DNA of 57,076 bases, from the IMG/VR virus record IMGVR_UViG_3300037225_000975, positions 1 to 57,076 of that record; one strand, 5' to 3'. Positions 37,448 to 46,321 of this stretch are shown one piece after another (positions within the stretch are counted from its first letter, which is position 1; each line of letters starts with the position of its first letter). The notes under the pieces are model-generated. The model did not search any database. It was not told the origin of the DNA and was given only the letters and a program-made list of their open reading frames with translations. The position numbers and the translations under genes were made by a program. The stretch is from a virus.

Positions 37448-37610
37448 GTTCTGATAGCCATTTCTGGTCAATCCTAGGCCATCTTTGTTTGAGACCCCTA
37501 TCTGGCATCAGACCGGGGGCAGAAAGTGGGCTAGAAATGAGCTTGGTGAGAACCGGCTCAGCCGGTGCGGTCCTCCATCCTAGTCAACCCCGTGAAATCA
37601 TAGGTCCAAA
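37448..37610. other. 163-base gap with ACCGGC-TCA-GCCGGT hairpin and GGTGAGAA half-site
   Basis: The gap between the glycosylase-like gene and the small membrane-protein gene contains GGGGG, a GGTGAGAA half-motif at ~37545 and immediately downstream ACCGGC-TCA-GCCGGT, a 6-bp perfect stem. It resembles parts of the dyad elements at 11.5 and 32.9 kb but is incomplete. No U-tract follows the stem. Confidence 0.4.
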
Positions 37611-37793
37611 ATGACCAACCCCCGCTTCTTCATCTGGCTCTTCAGAATCACGCTCATCGTCGTCACTCTCTGCTTCGCCATTCTGGCTGGAGTTGGCGCT
37701 GGTCGGGGTAATTGCTTTCAATTTGTCTGCCTGACGCCGATGGCCATGGTCTTCATGGTGGCGTCTGTTCTGTCATTCGTCGATCGACGCTAA
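37611..37793 (+). CDS. small two-helix membrane protein (holin candidate), 60 aa
   Basis: Two hydrophobic helices (FIWLFRITLIVVTLCFAILA and CLTPMAMVFMVASVLSFV) joined by a short Gly/Arg loop, with a basic C-terminus (DRR): the layout of small class II holins. The stop overlaps the stop of the convergent fibre gene. The ribosome binding site is weak (AGGT), so expression level is uncertain. A holin or antiholin role competes with the 49-kb candidate. Confidence 0.55.
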   Translation: MTNPRFFIWLFRITLIVVTLCFAILAGVGAGRGNCFQFVCLTPMAMVFMVASVLSFVDRR

Positions 37794-40342
37794 TACTCGA
37801 TCATGCAGAAGCCGTCTTGGCCATCTTGACCGTTGCCGGCTGATCCTGGAACGGTGGCATCTCCACCGCGGCCATAGGTGTTTCCGCTGTAAGAGTCGTG
37901 ATAGCCGCCTCCGCCGATCCCACTCTTGCCTCGCACGGCGCTGCCAGCGGTGTGAACCTGTATTCCGCCAGGCGTTCCACTTTCAGATGTTGCCATGATC
38001 GGCATGCATGATATGGCTGTTCCTATGCAAGTAGTTCCACCTTTGCCAGCCTGGCCAGCGTCTCTTGGATTTCCTGACGCGACTGATTCTCCAGCGAATC
38101 CGCCACCGGCCGTCATGGTACCGGTCGGACATGCTAGAGTCGAGGCGCCGCCAGCACCAGGGGCTCCGCTTGGATTGACTCCGCCGGTTCCGTGAAGACC
38201 GATGTTGATCGTGATGGTGTTCCCAGGAACCACCGTGATCTCGAACACGAACCGCATCCCGCCACCACCGCCGCCAGGAAAGCCGTCAAACGAGATCTGA
38301 CTAGCGGTGAATCCTGGAGTAGTGCTCGACACGTAGTAGCTATTGAGACTCGCAGCCGCGGTAGTGCCTCCACCAGCACCAGCACCTACTAGCACGCACC
38401 TGAGTTTCGTTACTCCAGCAGGAACCGTGAAGGTCTGAGCACTACCAGTATAGGTGAAAGAAACTTGCGACGTGTAACCAGAAGACGATGCTGCTGCTTG
38501 TGGCTCGATGTTCACGATCGCCGTCGTCGTGTCGATGGCTTCCCACACTGCGACCACATTCGATCCTGGAGCGGTGGTTACCACGCCACCAGCGGTCGTC
38601 GCGCTGAGATACGAGACTTGAGCGGCAGTCAAACCACTGAGACCCCCGACAACTCCGGCCATCGTCATCACGAAATTGTCTGCGTCGATGATCTCGGAGA
38701 TGACGCCGACAACCTTGGCATTCGTCGCCGTGTCAGCTTGCGCCAGATCATAGGTGTCATCGCTGACGCACTTCACAACCTGACCGACGGCAGTAAACGG
38801 ATGTGCGATCTGATGAATCTGGATCTGGATGCTTGACGGGATCGGCGTCGGAATGATGTTGACAATGATGTCGTCATCGTCAGGAGTCTCGGCGATCCTG
38901 ACCACGTTTGCTGGTGGAGGAGTAGACGTCAGTTCACCAGCAACGGTCGCACTCAGGTAGAGGATGGTCCCAGACGGCTGAGCCAACGTGGCGTCAATGA
39001 TGCGACCGCTGGTGACCAGGAAGAAATCATCTACGCCGATGACCTTACCGACAACGCCGATCGCCTTCGCGTTGGCAGCCGTGTCCGCCTTCGCCAGAGC
39101 GTAGGTGTCAGCGCCACTGACGCGGAGCACCTGACCCAGCGTGAAGCTGTGGCCGGGCTGATGGACGATGTAACCGACAGCATCGGGCGAACTTGCCAGG
39201 CGTTGGATGTTGACGTAGTAGCTATTCCCGCCATCAACGATGGTGAAAAGCTGGACGGGGAAAGCGTCTGGCTTGGTGGTGGTGAACCCGCCAGTTGGAT
39301 CGAGGAAGTAGACGTCACCAGGGGTAGGGAGAGGACCGCCGATCGCTCGAGGCATGATTCCCTCAGAGATCAGCACGAATTGGTCAGCGTCGATCTCGTA
39401 GGCAACGATGCCAACCACGTCGGAATTGGTCAGGCTATCAGCCGTGGCAAGCTGGTAGACGCCGAGGTTGTCGATGCGCAGGATGTCGCCACGGATGAAC
39501 CCGTGCGCTACCTGCAACACCTCGATGCCGGTCTTGTTGGCGTAGCCCTGCGAGTGGAAGACATGAAAGTCGACGTCAGTCGCATTCAGTGCTGTGAACA
39601 CCTGCACAGCATTCGCGTATGGCTGCGTTGCGGTTGCCGTTCCAGCAGAAATGTGATCCAGCCAGTACCGAGAACCGGCAGTCAGACCACTCAGAACGCC
39701 GACAGCGATGCCTTCGAAAGTGGCAATGAAGTCATTCGCATCCAGAACCGATGACACGATCGCCATCGCGTTGAAATCGTCTGTGTTGTCTGCTAACACT
39801 CGCCTATACATGCCAGACGGCGTGGAACCGACGATGTCTCCCACCGAGAAACCATGACTATTTTGATTGATCGTCGACGTCAGGGCACTCGTAGACCCGA
39901 CTGTCGCTGAGACGCCCACGCCATTGACGACGTAGACGCTGTGAGAGTCCATCGCCGAGGCTTGGAATGGGCCGGCAGCTACTGAAGCAATCGGAGCGCC
40001 AAAGTTGAACGCGTAAAGAGCGCCGATGGAGAGACCTCCAGCTGGAATGACAGCGCGACCGTTCGTGGTGACCGAGAACGCGGTGGCGCTCGCCTTCGTG
40101 ACGATGCCCCAGAGCTGGCAGCCGGTCGGTGGAGTGGCGGTAGTCAGCAACGCCCAGACACCACCAGCTCCCATGGCCACTGCTTGGCCGCGAGCGAATG
40201 CGTTAGCCTGCGAGACGAAGATCGAGTACTGCTGCTTCGCGACTGGGGGATTGCCGGAGAGCTGGTTGCGCCCGGTGAGGCCGTTCACCATCTCCTCGAG
40301 AAGAGTGATACGGCGGTTGTCAGCTTCGCTAAGGCCTATCAT
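37790..40342 (-). CDS. tail fibre protein with internal repeats and Gly-rich end, 850 aa
   Basis: The start at 40342 overlaps the hub gene stop (ATGA); the in-frame upstream part is a shadow. From ~residue 190 several repeats of about 100 residues recur, with the core HPFTxGQVxRxxxxxTYxLAxADTxxNAxVVGxVxxxIDxDNFxxVxxG and then LSATxAGxxTTxP. The C-terminal ~200 residues are Gly/Ser-rich (GAGAGGGTTAAASLNSYYVS, GGGGGGMRF), typical of receptor-binding fibre ends. It is the last gene of the late block, at the convergent junction. Confidence 0.85.
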   Translation of the reverse strand: MIGLSEADNRRITLLEEMVNGLTGRNQLSGNPPVAKQQYSIFVSQANAFARGQAVAMGAGGVWALLTTATPPTGCQLWGIVTKASATAFSVTTNGRAVIPAGGLSIGALYAFNFGAPIASVAAGPFQASAMDSHSVYVVNGVGVSATVGSTSALTSTINQNSHGFSVGDIVGSTPSGMYRRVLADNTDDFNAMAIVSSVLDANDFIATFEGIAVGVLSGLTAGSRYWLDHISAGTATATQPYANAVQVFTALNATDVDFHVFHSQGYANKTGIEVLQVAHGFIRGDILRIDNLGVYQLATADSLTNSDVVGIVAYEIDADQFVLISEGIMPRAIGGPLPTPGDVYFLDPTGGFTTTKPDAFPVQLFTIVDGGNSYYVNIQRLASSPDAVGYIVHQPGHSFTLGQVLRVSGADTYALAKADTAANAKAIGVVGKVIGVDDFFLVTSGRIIDATLAQPSGTILYLSATVAGELTSTPPPANVVRIAETPDDDDIIVNIIPTPIPSSIQIQIHQIAHPFTAVGQVVKCVSDDTYDLAQADTATNAKVVGVISEIIDADNFVMTMAGVVGGLSGLTAAQVSYLSATTAGGVVTTAPGSNVVAVWEAIDTTTAIVNIEPQAAASSSGYTSQVSFTYTGSAQTFTVPAGVTKLRCVLVGAGAGGGTTAAASLNSYYVSSTTPGFTASQISFDGFPGGGGGGMRFVFEITVVPGNTITINIGLHGTGGVNPSGAPGAGGASTLACPTGTMTAGGGFAGESVASGNPRDAGQAGKGGTTCIGTAISCMPIMATSESGTPGGIQVHTAGSAVRGKSGIGGGGYHDSYSGNTYGRGGDATVPGSAGNGQDGQDGFCMIEY

Positions 40343-42390
40343 CCGATCTGCTCCACGTCGACGGGGATGTGTTTCGTGGTGACCATCGTCTCGCCAGGTT
40401 CGGCGAAGTTGAACTCCACCGAGGTGACGATGCCAAGCACCGCCGAGATGGAACCCTCGAAGTTGGGAATGTCGATCAACATTTGACCAGGTTTGGCGTA
40501 GTTCTTGTCGATCTCTCCGATCCTGCTGAAAGAAACCGCCCATGCCGGGTTGATGCACCAGGGCGTGCTAGTCGCCATGATGCTGCGCGCCTGACCGAGA
40601 TCATCCTGGATCACCACGTCAGAGGATGGTGACTGCAGAACGCCAGTTTGAGAGACGCCGACGATGGTTCCTGAAGGAATGACTCGACGCTGAAGATGAG
40701 GGCGCTGCTTACAGAATGTGCGCATCTGATCGCGAGCCCAGTCAGGCGTGTCCTTGCGGAAAGAGACAGTTTCTTGGAGCTGGCCGCGCATGCCGACCGT
40801 GACGTATATCTTCCTGCCAGCCTCGAAAGCATCTCTGATCCAGTTGTCGCCACTGTTCTCGTCTTTCGGTATGTCGCCGAAGGTGAGAGCGCAGTTATCG
40901 GAGTCGACGGCGATCTCGATGCTCTTCTTGTCCAGGAACTCGGCAAGAGTGTACCATTTGCCGTCGTCTTCTTGAGCGAATGCTTGGATCGGAGCGTTGC
41001 GACGAGTCTTGTCAGCTGCGGCAGGATCTTGAGTAGCCCAGTCATAACCGTCGATGCATGGGAGCTCACCAGTCATTTCCAGCACATTGGGGCTCACCAC
41101 CGTGACCGCGTCATCAGATGAGGTGCCGTCCAAGCCGCTCGACCCGTAGAGAGCGCTACTAGCGAAGTTATGCGTGTTAGGCAGAACGAATCCGCCGGTG
41201 AAGATGCCATTCCATGCTGGGTTTATCTTCCAGCGACGCCAGACTCTGGCGATGCCGGTGTTCGTGTTGAGTGATCCGAACGTGTTGTCACCATCGGATT
41301 GCGCTTCGTACGCGGTCTGATCTGCTGGCGTCCAGTCCTGGATGAAGTCGTCGAAGAGCGAGAAGGTGACGGCGTACCATGTCGGCGAGATTTGCACGAA
41401 CATCTGATCTACCGTGGCCGCGCTGTCCTCGGTGATGTTGAATTTCTGGATGTGGTCTGGATCGGTGAGATCGATGGTGATCTGCTCGTAATTCGCCGGC
41501 AGCGTGTACGCCGCGGTGAACGGCGGTACTGCCGGGACGGTGACTGGTGTCGGGCTGAACGACTCCACGATGATGCGCGGTTGGAAACCGTTCATCTCCC
41601 AGCGGTAACCAACACCTTGCTTTTGCGACATCACTCGGCTCAACGCTTCTCCGCAAGAGTGACCGGAAAGATCCCATTGTTCCGAGAATCCGAGAGCACC
41701 GGTGAGCGCCAGACCTCCGAGATCGAAACGAGGACCGCCTCCGCCGAAGAGAATGTAAAGTCCCAGATAGTACTTCACCACGTCGAGAGCGGTCCACATC
41801 ACCGCGTCGCCGGAAAAATCGAAAACTGGGGCCATCCAGCCGCCGCCGAAGTCATAGAGGTTGGGCGACATGTTGCCGGAGATTTTCGTGCCGAGCTTGT
41901 TGAAGATCGGCGCGGCGCCACAATCAGACGCGGTGGTGCTAGGTGCCTGCGTGGTGGTGAAATGCCATGGCGGCACGACCGAGTCAAGCACCGACATGAT
42001 ACCGGAGCACTTGTACGAATTGAAGAACGCCACTTGGTTCGCGTCTGGAGCGACGATGCGCTTGCTGATGACGCCCCACCAGAGCGGACTGTATTTCGTG
42101 CCATCTTCTGAGTCGGTGACAGATCCGGCAGGATCGAATTGTGACACCTGAACGTACTGGCCACCGATGTTGAGAGACGAGATCGCTTGCGACACCGACT
42201 TGCCTGGCTTGAAGATGGTACCGGCAGGAGTGTAGAGTTGTGCCGACCCGACGTCATTGCAGAGACCGAGCACCGCGCTCTGACACCACGCGTCAATCTG
42301 AGTCCAACCTCCCGGGTCGATCGGCCAAGTCTTGGCGATCTGCACCAGGGTTCGAGTGCGGTTGGGGAGGATGAGCGGAGTGGTCGGCAT
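40339..42390 (-). CDS. tail hub/baseplate-like protein, 683 aa
   Basis: The protein follows the tape-measure region and precedes the fibre gene, the usual position of tail tip or hub proteins. It has a long beta-rich N-terminus (PLILPNRTRTLVQIAKTWPI), a middle rich in Phe/Trp/Gly (NLYDFGGGWMAPVFDFSGDA) and a C-terminal part with TIVGVSQTGVLQSPSSDVVI. No single named family is seen. The length and location suit a tail tip protein between tape measure and fibres. Confidence 0.75.
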   Translation of the reverse strand: MPTTPLILPNRTRTLVQIAKTWPIDPGGWTQIDAWCQSAVLGLCNDVGSAQLYTPAGTIFKPGKSVSQAISSLNIGGQYVQVSQFDPAGSVTDSEDGTKYSPLWWGVISKRIVAPDANQVAFFNSYKCSGIMSVLDSVVPPWHFTTTQAPSTTASDCGAAPIFNKLGTKISGNMSPNLYDFGGGWMAPVFDFSGDAVMWTALDVVKYYLGLYILFGGGGPRFDLGGLALTGALGFSEQWDLSGHSCGEALSRVMSQKQGVGYRWEMNGFQPRIIVESFSPTPVTVPAVPPFTAAYTLPANYEQITIDLTDPDHIQKFNITEDSAATVDQMFVQISPTWYAVTFSLFDDFIQDWTPADQTAYEAQSDGDNTFGSLNTNTGIARVWRRWKINPAWNGIFTGGFVLPNTHNFASSALYGSSGLDGTSSDDAVTVVSPNVLEMTGELPCIDGYDWATQDPAAADKTRRNAPIQAFAQEDDGKWYTLAEFLDKKSIEIAVDSDNCALTFGDIPKDENSGDNWIRDAFEAGRKIYVTVGMRGQLQETVSFRKDTPDWARDQMRTFCKQRPHLQRRVIPSGTIVGVSQTGVLQSPSSDVVIQDDLGQARSIMATSTPWCINPAWAVSFSRIGEIDKNYAKPGQMLIDIPNFEGSISAVLGIVTSVEFNFAEPGETMVTTKHIPVDVEQIG

Positions 42391-42391
42391 C

Positions 42392-42772
42392 TCAGCTTCC
42401 CAAAGGCATGTAGACCGTGAACTCCAAGATGCAGTGGAAGTTGCCGAGAGCGCTGAACACTGCTCCGCACTTCACGACCTTGTAGGATTCCACGAAAACG
42501 TCTGGCGTGCTCACTGGTCCTCCACCGGCGACGTCTTCCACGACATCCTGCACCGCTCCGCAAACCGCGGCGGCAGCATCCAGTAAAGCTGCTTCGTCAG
42601 TCATGCTAGCGATGAAATGCTCGCTCCTGAGGATAGTCGGATCTGCGTACTGCGGACCGAGAATGTGGCCGTTGCCGTCGCGACCTGACTGACGATATGC
42701 CGTCGAGTGGACATACGGTGGTCCTTGCGGCCAGTTTATCGTGTCGCAGAATAGTGAGCCGATGGCTGACAT
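42392..42772 (-). CDS. small tail protein, 126 aa
   Basis: The ATG at 42772 lies two bases after the tape-measure stop. MSAIGSLFCDTINWPQGPPY, DGNGHILGPQYADPTILRSE and a helical AALLDAAAAVCGAVQDVVED, ending with beta FHCILEFTVYMPLGS. In siphophages a distal-tail-type protein often follows the tape measure; this might be such a protein, but no family is recognised. Confidence 0.65.
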   Translation of the reverse strand: MSAIGSLFCDTINWPQGPPYVHSTAYRQSGRDGNGHILGPQYADPTILRSEHFIASMTDEAALLDAAAAVCGAVQDVVEDVAGGGPVSTPDVFVESYKVVKCGAVFSALGNFHCILEFTVYMPLGS

Positions 42773-42774
42773 GT

Positions 42775-44073
42775 CTATCGCCTCTTCGCCGAAAGGACGT
42801 CGAGTTCTTTGCTCGCTCTGCTGGCATCCGTGTCGGAGATCTTGTGGTATGGATCCCAGGTGTTCTTGAAGTTGTCCCACCACGACCGATGCTCTTTATC
42901 AGCGTTGATCCGAGTCTCTAGAATCTGCGCTTCGAGAACGAGCTTGATATTGTATTCCTTCTCCTTGTCCGCCATCGGATTACGCTCTTGCTCGAGAAGA
43001 TGCGCCGAACCAGACCGCATCAGAGGACCGAACATGTCGGTCATCTCGTCTCGCATCCTCAGCATGCGGTCGCCTTTTGCGGTGGCAATGTTGGCGCCGA
43101 ATTCTGAGGAAGCGGCGTTGTCTCCCCACGTGTTGAGCTGATCGCCAGAGAAGGCGCGACCGTTGATCCTCTTCACGAGTCGATCGCGATTGTACCTGCC
43201 ACCACCCTCTCCCATCTTTCCCATGGCCTCCGTAACAGACAGACCGGTTCTCGACGCGATGGTTTGCGCTTCTTCCAGGAGGTCGAGTTGCGTCATCGCG
43301 CTGGCGCCAGTTCCGAAACGCGTGCCGCGATGCTGCATGAGATTGGCTAGGCCCTTGATGGCCTCAGGCCCGAGACCCTCACCCTGGATCTGTTTGAGCG
43401 CCAATTCGCCAGTCTTCATGCCGCCATGGTTGAGAATGTACTCCATCGGGTCGACGATCTGTGCGAACCCGCTCGCAGCTTTGTCTTGCTTGGATGAGAG
43501 AGTGGTGCGCACCGATTCATTGTATTCCTGGTTGGCCTTGACACCTGCCAGGATCACCTCGTTGAGATGAGCGACGTACTCGGCGTTGAGTTCGAATGCC
43601 TTGGTGACCGCGAAAGCGGCTGCGGCTAGGCCTACCAGAACAGGTCCGCCAGCCATGGCGGCGTGAAGAAGATGACCACCTTCGCCAGGAACGAATCGCG
43701 CCGCCATGTGCTCGGCGCGACCTTTGAGACCGAAGACCCCGCCTCCGCCGTGACCTCCCTGCTCCTGATTCAGCAACTTAGCCTCGGTCCTGGCCACCTG
43801 CATGTCCGCGGCAACTTTCCGATAAGACATGCCTTGCTGGGCCATCGACGTGTTCAGCTTTGCTGCGACTTTCTGCAGTTCCATCATCTCCAGATGCGTG
43901 AGACGAACGCCCTTCGACATCGCCGTGTGAGCTGACCCGGCACCTTGAGCCGCCGTGGTGACGATCTTTTCTTGAGAGGCGAGTCTGGCAGCTGAGTCCG
44001 CGGCCTGATCCAGCTCTTTCGACGCTTGGGTGGCGCCTGGAACGCTGACTGGAACGATGATGGGTTCGGTCAT
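42775..44073 (-). CDS. tail tape measure protein, 432 aa
   Basis: A helical, Ala/Lys/Glu-rich sequence (STAARLASQEKIVTTAAQGA, MQVARTEAKLLNQEQG) with a central hydrophobic segment (GGPVLVGLAAAAFAVTKAF, ~141-160) and a following long helical C-terminal half, as in tape measures. The location directly after the -1 frameshift chaperone pair is diagnostic. At about 0.15 nm per residue, 432 residues imply a tail of ~65 nm, a short siphovirus tail. It overlaps the chaperone frame by four bases (ATGA). Confidence 0.85.
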   Translation of the reverse strand: MTEPIIVPVSVPGATQASKELDQAADSAARLASQEKIVTTAAQGAGSAHTAMSKGVRLTHLEMMELQKVAAKLNTSMAQQGMSYRKVAADMQVARTEAKLLNQEQGGHGGGGVFGLKGRAEHMAARFVPGEGGHLLHAAMAGGPVLVGLAAAAFAVTKAFELNAEYVAHLNEVILAGVKANQEYNESVRTTLSSKQDKAASGFAQIVDPMEYILNHGGMKTGELALKQIQGEGLGPEAIKGLANLMQHRGTRFGTGASAMTQLDLLEEAQTIASRTGLSVTEAMGKMGEGGGRYNRDRLVKRINGRAFSGDQLNTWGDNAASSEFGANIATAKGDRMLRMRDEMTDMFGPLMRSGSAHLLEQERNPMADKEKEYNIKLVLEAQILETRINADKEHRSWWDNFKNTWDPYHKISDTDASRASKELDVLSAKRR

Positions 44074-44201
44074 GGTGCTTCGCCTTTGGAGAGCATCCAG
44101 TCAGCAAACTGGACTATCTCCGCGGGAGTGAGTAGGACGCCTTCTAGACCGCCGCAGGCGCACTGAGCGCGGAGGGCGCGCTGCCTGGCTCGGGCGCAGC
44201 T
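44070..44201 (-). CDS. -1 frame extension of tail assembly chaperone (gpGT-like)
   Basis: The -1 frame after the slippery site encodes SCARARQRALRAQCACGGLE and 23 more residues, ending at 44070 immediately before the tape-measure ATG (overlap). Fused to the first 201 residues of the 44144-44803 gene this gives a ~244-residue product. The extension has no good start of its own. Such gpG/gpGT-type pairs assemble the tail around the tape measure in lambda-like phages. Confidence 0.7.
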   Translation of the reverse strand, partial: SCARARQRALRAQCACGGLEGVLLTPAEIVQFADWMLSKGEAP

Positions 44202-44803
44202 TTTGGGACGTGAGTGATGGCCCTCCAGATCGGGAGAGCAGAGTTCTCCGTGATCCAGCCGCAGTCGGCGATGAGCTCCTTCGTGCACCGCGTCGTGTGC
44301 ATGATCGCTTCTCTGCAGATGTCGAACACTTGAGCGGAGAAGTCCTCGATGGGACTGTCTTCTCCAGTCTTCTTGTCGCTCATTTGACCGAGCAGATTGA
44401 GCGTCTTCCTGGCAAATGCCGTGGCGAAATCCCCGAGAGAGTTATCCTCAAGGATCTTTCTCGGGCTGGCGTAAGCCGGCACGATGAGCAAGACGGCCAT
44501 GCCGCCTTCTCCGGTCTCTACCTGAACCCGATGAGCGTCAGTTCTCTGAGCGAATCCCTCGCGAAGAAGGCTCATCGGGTTGGGAAGCACCTTTGGCGGG
44601 AAGTACAGCATCCCGTCATCGGTCTTTCTACTCGGGCCGAACTCGGTGAGAGGTCGAGGTCCAGCTCCGGCCCACGTCATGAGACAACCAGCCTGATGCG
44701 GTTGTACTTGCCACGGTCCGGCGCGAAGCAGTCGCTTGGCGCGCGGATCATTCTCCACCGTTTCCGGGGCGGTAGGAGCTCCTGGTAGCACGTACCCGAT
44801 CAT
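44144..44803 (-). CDS. tail assembly chaperone (gpG-like), 219 aa
   Basis: The start at 44803 overlaps the tail-tube stop (TGATG). The protein has LPGAPTAPETVENDPRAKRL, TFGPSRKTDDGMLYFPPKVL and a helical C-terminal half (TAFARKTLNLLGQMSDKKTG), ending with a Pro/Ala-rich zero-frame tail. It lies between the tail tube and tape measure, the chaperone position. The zero-frame product is the shorter form of the frameshift pair. Confidence 0.8.
   Translation of the reverse strand: MIGYVLPGAPTAPETVENDPRAKRLLRAGPWQVQPHQAGCLMTWAGAGPRPLTEFGPSRKTDDGMLYFPPKVLPNPMSLLREGFAQRTDAHRVQVETGEGGMAVLLIVPAYASPRKILEDNSLGDFATAFARKTLNLLGQMSDKKTGEDSPIEDFSAQVFDICREAIMHTTRCTKELIADCGWITENSALPIWRAITHVPKAAPEPGSAPSALSAPAAV
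44166..44182 (-). promoter_or_regulatory. GC-rich hairpin downstream of the slippery site
   Basis: AGCGCG-loop-CGCGCT (44166-44182) forms a 6-bp stem around a 5-base loop, starting 18 bases downstream of the slippery heptamer on the minus strand. The distance is longer than the usual 5-9 bases, so its role as a frameshift stimulator is uncertain. Confidence 0.35.
44201..44207 (-). other. slippery heptamer CCCAAAA, programmed -1 frameshift site
   Basis: On the minus strand C-CCA-AAA (CCCAAAA) lies in the correct zero-frame phase (GTC CCA AAA GCT) for an XXXYYYZ slip. The -1 frame then stays open to 44070, just before the tape measure. This matches the gpG/gpGT arrangement conserved in long-tailed phages. 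Confidence 0.75.
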
Positions 44804-45228
44804 CAGGTCACCGAGAAGATGCTGCTGGGGACGCCGTTCGGGTCGACGCAAGTGAAGTTCAGGTTGTTTGTCGGGTTGCCGTCGAGCGGGAGTCCGCGCG
44901 TGGTGCTGTTCAGCGTGGCGTTGGGGAACGTCCACGTGTGACCTCCGCCACCCAGAGCTCCAGCGCCGGCAGCTTGCGTGAAGCCGACGATCACCAGAGC
45001 GCCAGCTCCAGGGAGGATGAGGGTGGTGTTCGTGATCGCGCTCTGGAGAGCGTTCACCGTGACCTTGCCCTTGATGTCTTCGACGTAGGCGATCTGCGCC
45101 GCGATGGCGCCGTCGCCGCGAGCGGTTTGTTCCGATCCGCCGAGCTCGACCGAAGCATTGGTGGCTCCGACGATGGGCACGCCGGCGAACGTCGCCGACT
45201 GGACCTTGATGAGGAGAGGGGCGGACAT
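44803..45228 (-). CDS. major tail tube protein, 141 aa
   Basis: The beta-rich product (SAPLLIKVQSATFAGVPIVG, YVEDIKGKVTVNALQSAITN, GHTWTFPNATLNSTTRGLPL) matches the fold of small tail tube proteins, with the conserved pattern of a polar N-terminus, a central hairpin loop and a C-terminal strand. It lies between the tail-completion protein and the chaperones. No sheath gene precedes it, so a non-contractile tail is likely. Confidence 0.8.
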   Translation of the reverse strand: MSAPLLIKVQSATFAGVPIVGATNASVELGGSEQTARGDGAIAAQIAYVEDIKGKVTVNALQSAITNTTLILPGAGALVIVGFTQAAGAGALGGGGHTWTFPNATLNSTTRGLPLDGNPTNNLNFTCVDPNGVPSSIFSVT

Positions 45229-45240
45229 GGGTGAGGCTCC

Positions 45241-45819
45241 TTAGATGACTCTGGCTTGACCTTGACCGAACGCCGTGGAGGCAGATCCTCTGCCAACTTG
45301 AGCGCTCAGCCATCGTTCTGCGAATTCTCTGATCCTGATGACGTCTTGGGTATCAGGATCGACTGGCGATCGCTTGGGAAGATGCACCTTCGGTGCTCCG
45401 GTGTGATGATAGATGGCATATTCGGGAAGGCCGATGAAGGCGATCTGCGCCGTGTCTCCACTCGACGTGACACGATGGTTTCGCGAGTAGCCGACTGCGT
45501 TGCGAAGCGCGCCGCTCGCCACCAGGATTGGAAGACTTTTTCCTCCTCCGCCAGGTCTAGGAAGCAGTCGGCTGCCGTGACCGTACTTCTGCTTCTGGCC
45601 GGCATTGAGAGACTTCGCGCGACCAGCCTTGATAGCTTCGTAGTTCTCTGAGAGAGGAGCGAATCGAGCGTTGCCTTCACCCTGGAAACGATCGGCAACG
45701 ATCGGCTGGCTGACGCCAGGACCTCCGTTCGCGTAGAACTCGCCGATCTTCTGAGGCAGGGCGCGCATGGCGGCGGCGGCTGACTTGAGGCTTCTGAAAG
45801 CTGCAAGATTGTCACTCAT
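45241..45819 (-). CDS. tail completion / head-tail joining protein (HK97 gp10-like), 192 aa
   Basis: The segment RFAPLSENYEAIKAGRAKSL matches the F.PLS..Y...K pattern of virion-morphogenesis proteins of the gpG/gp10 type, followed by SGALRNAVGY and IYHHTGAPKVHLPKRSP, a typical end. It lies between the MuF-like protein and the tail tube, the usual place of proteins that complete the head-tail interface. It overlaps the preceding gene by eight bases. Confidence 0.8.
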   Translation of the reverse strand: MSDNLAAFRSLKSAAAAMRALPQKIGEFYANGGPGVSQPIVADRFQGEGNARFAPLSENYEAIKAGRAKSLNAGQKQKYGHGSRLLPRPGGGGKSLPILVASGALRNAVGYSRNHRVTSSGDTAQIAFIGLPEYAIYHHTGAPKVHLPKRSPVDPDTQDVIRIREFAERWLSAQVGRGSASTAFGQGQARVI

Positions 45820-46321
45820 CTTCGGCGCCTCTCATCACGTCAGTGATCATCTCCACGATCATTCTGGCATTGTCGATCTCTTTCGCTTTGGCGACCTTGA
45901 TGCCGACGGCCATCGCATCCTTGACTCCGGCGGTTTTCATCGCTCGCTTGACCGTTTTCCAGCCATCGACGTTGTCATCCAGCCACTGCTCGGTGGCCTC
46001 CACCGTGGTGGTCGGTTCTTCCTCGGTGACCTCCTCCACGACCTTTTCCGCCTCGGATCCTTTCACCGAGACGTAGCGGATGGCGCAACGACAGCCGTAG
46101 TCGAGCGGAGGAACTGGAGCTTCGCCGAGAGCGAAGATCTGACCGTGAAACGCGGCGTGCGATGGTCGGACGCGGTCGTCCGGCTCCTCGTCAGGATCGT
46201 GCTCGCCACCTTCGCCAGTGTTGCAAAGAAATTGCACCATCACGTCATCGTCGAGAGCGCCATCCTTGACAGAGTCCTTGACATCCTGGGATAGCAAACC
46301 AAGGTTGATCTCAATGGGCAT
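45812..46321 (-). CDS. MuF-type minor head protein, C-terminal part, 169 aa
   Basis: The start at 46321 (GAGAGG upstream) overlaps the previous gene by 11 bases. The segment DDRVRPSHAAFHGQIFALGE with PLDYGCRCAIRYVSV is the C-terminal signature of Mu gpF-like proteins (RVRP.H...G..F...P..GCRC). The domain normally sits in one protein with an N-terminal helical region; here that part is probably the upstream 210-aa gene. It should act in head maturation or DNA ejection near the portal. Confidence 0.75.
   Translation of the reverse strand: MPIEINLGLLSQDVKDSVKDGALDDDVMVQFLCNTGEGGEHDPDEEPDDRVRPSHAAFHGQIFALGEAPVPPLDYGCRCAIRYVSVKGSEAEKVVEEVTEEEPTTTVEATEQWLDDNVDGWKTVKRAMKTAGVKDAMAVGIKVAKAKEIDNARMIVEMITDVMRGAEDE

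Noticed and set aside
44070-44288. Independent 72-aa gene at the tape-measure start
   Set aside because: Its start has no ribosome binding site and lies inside the chaperone gene; the phase fits a -1 frameshift extension instead.
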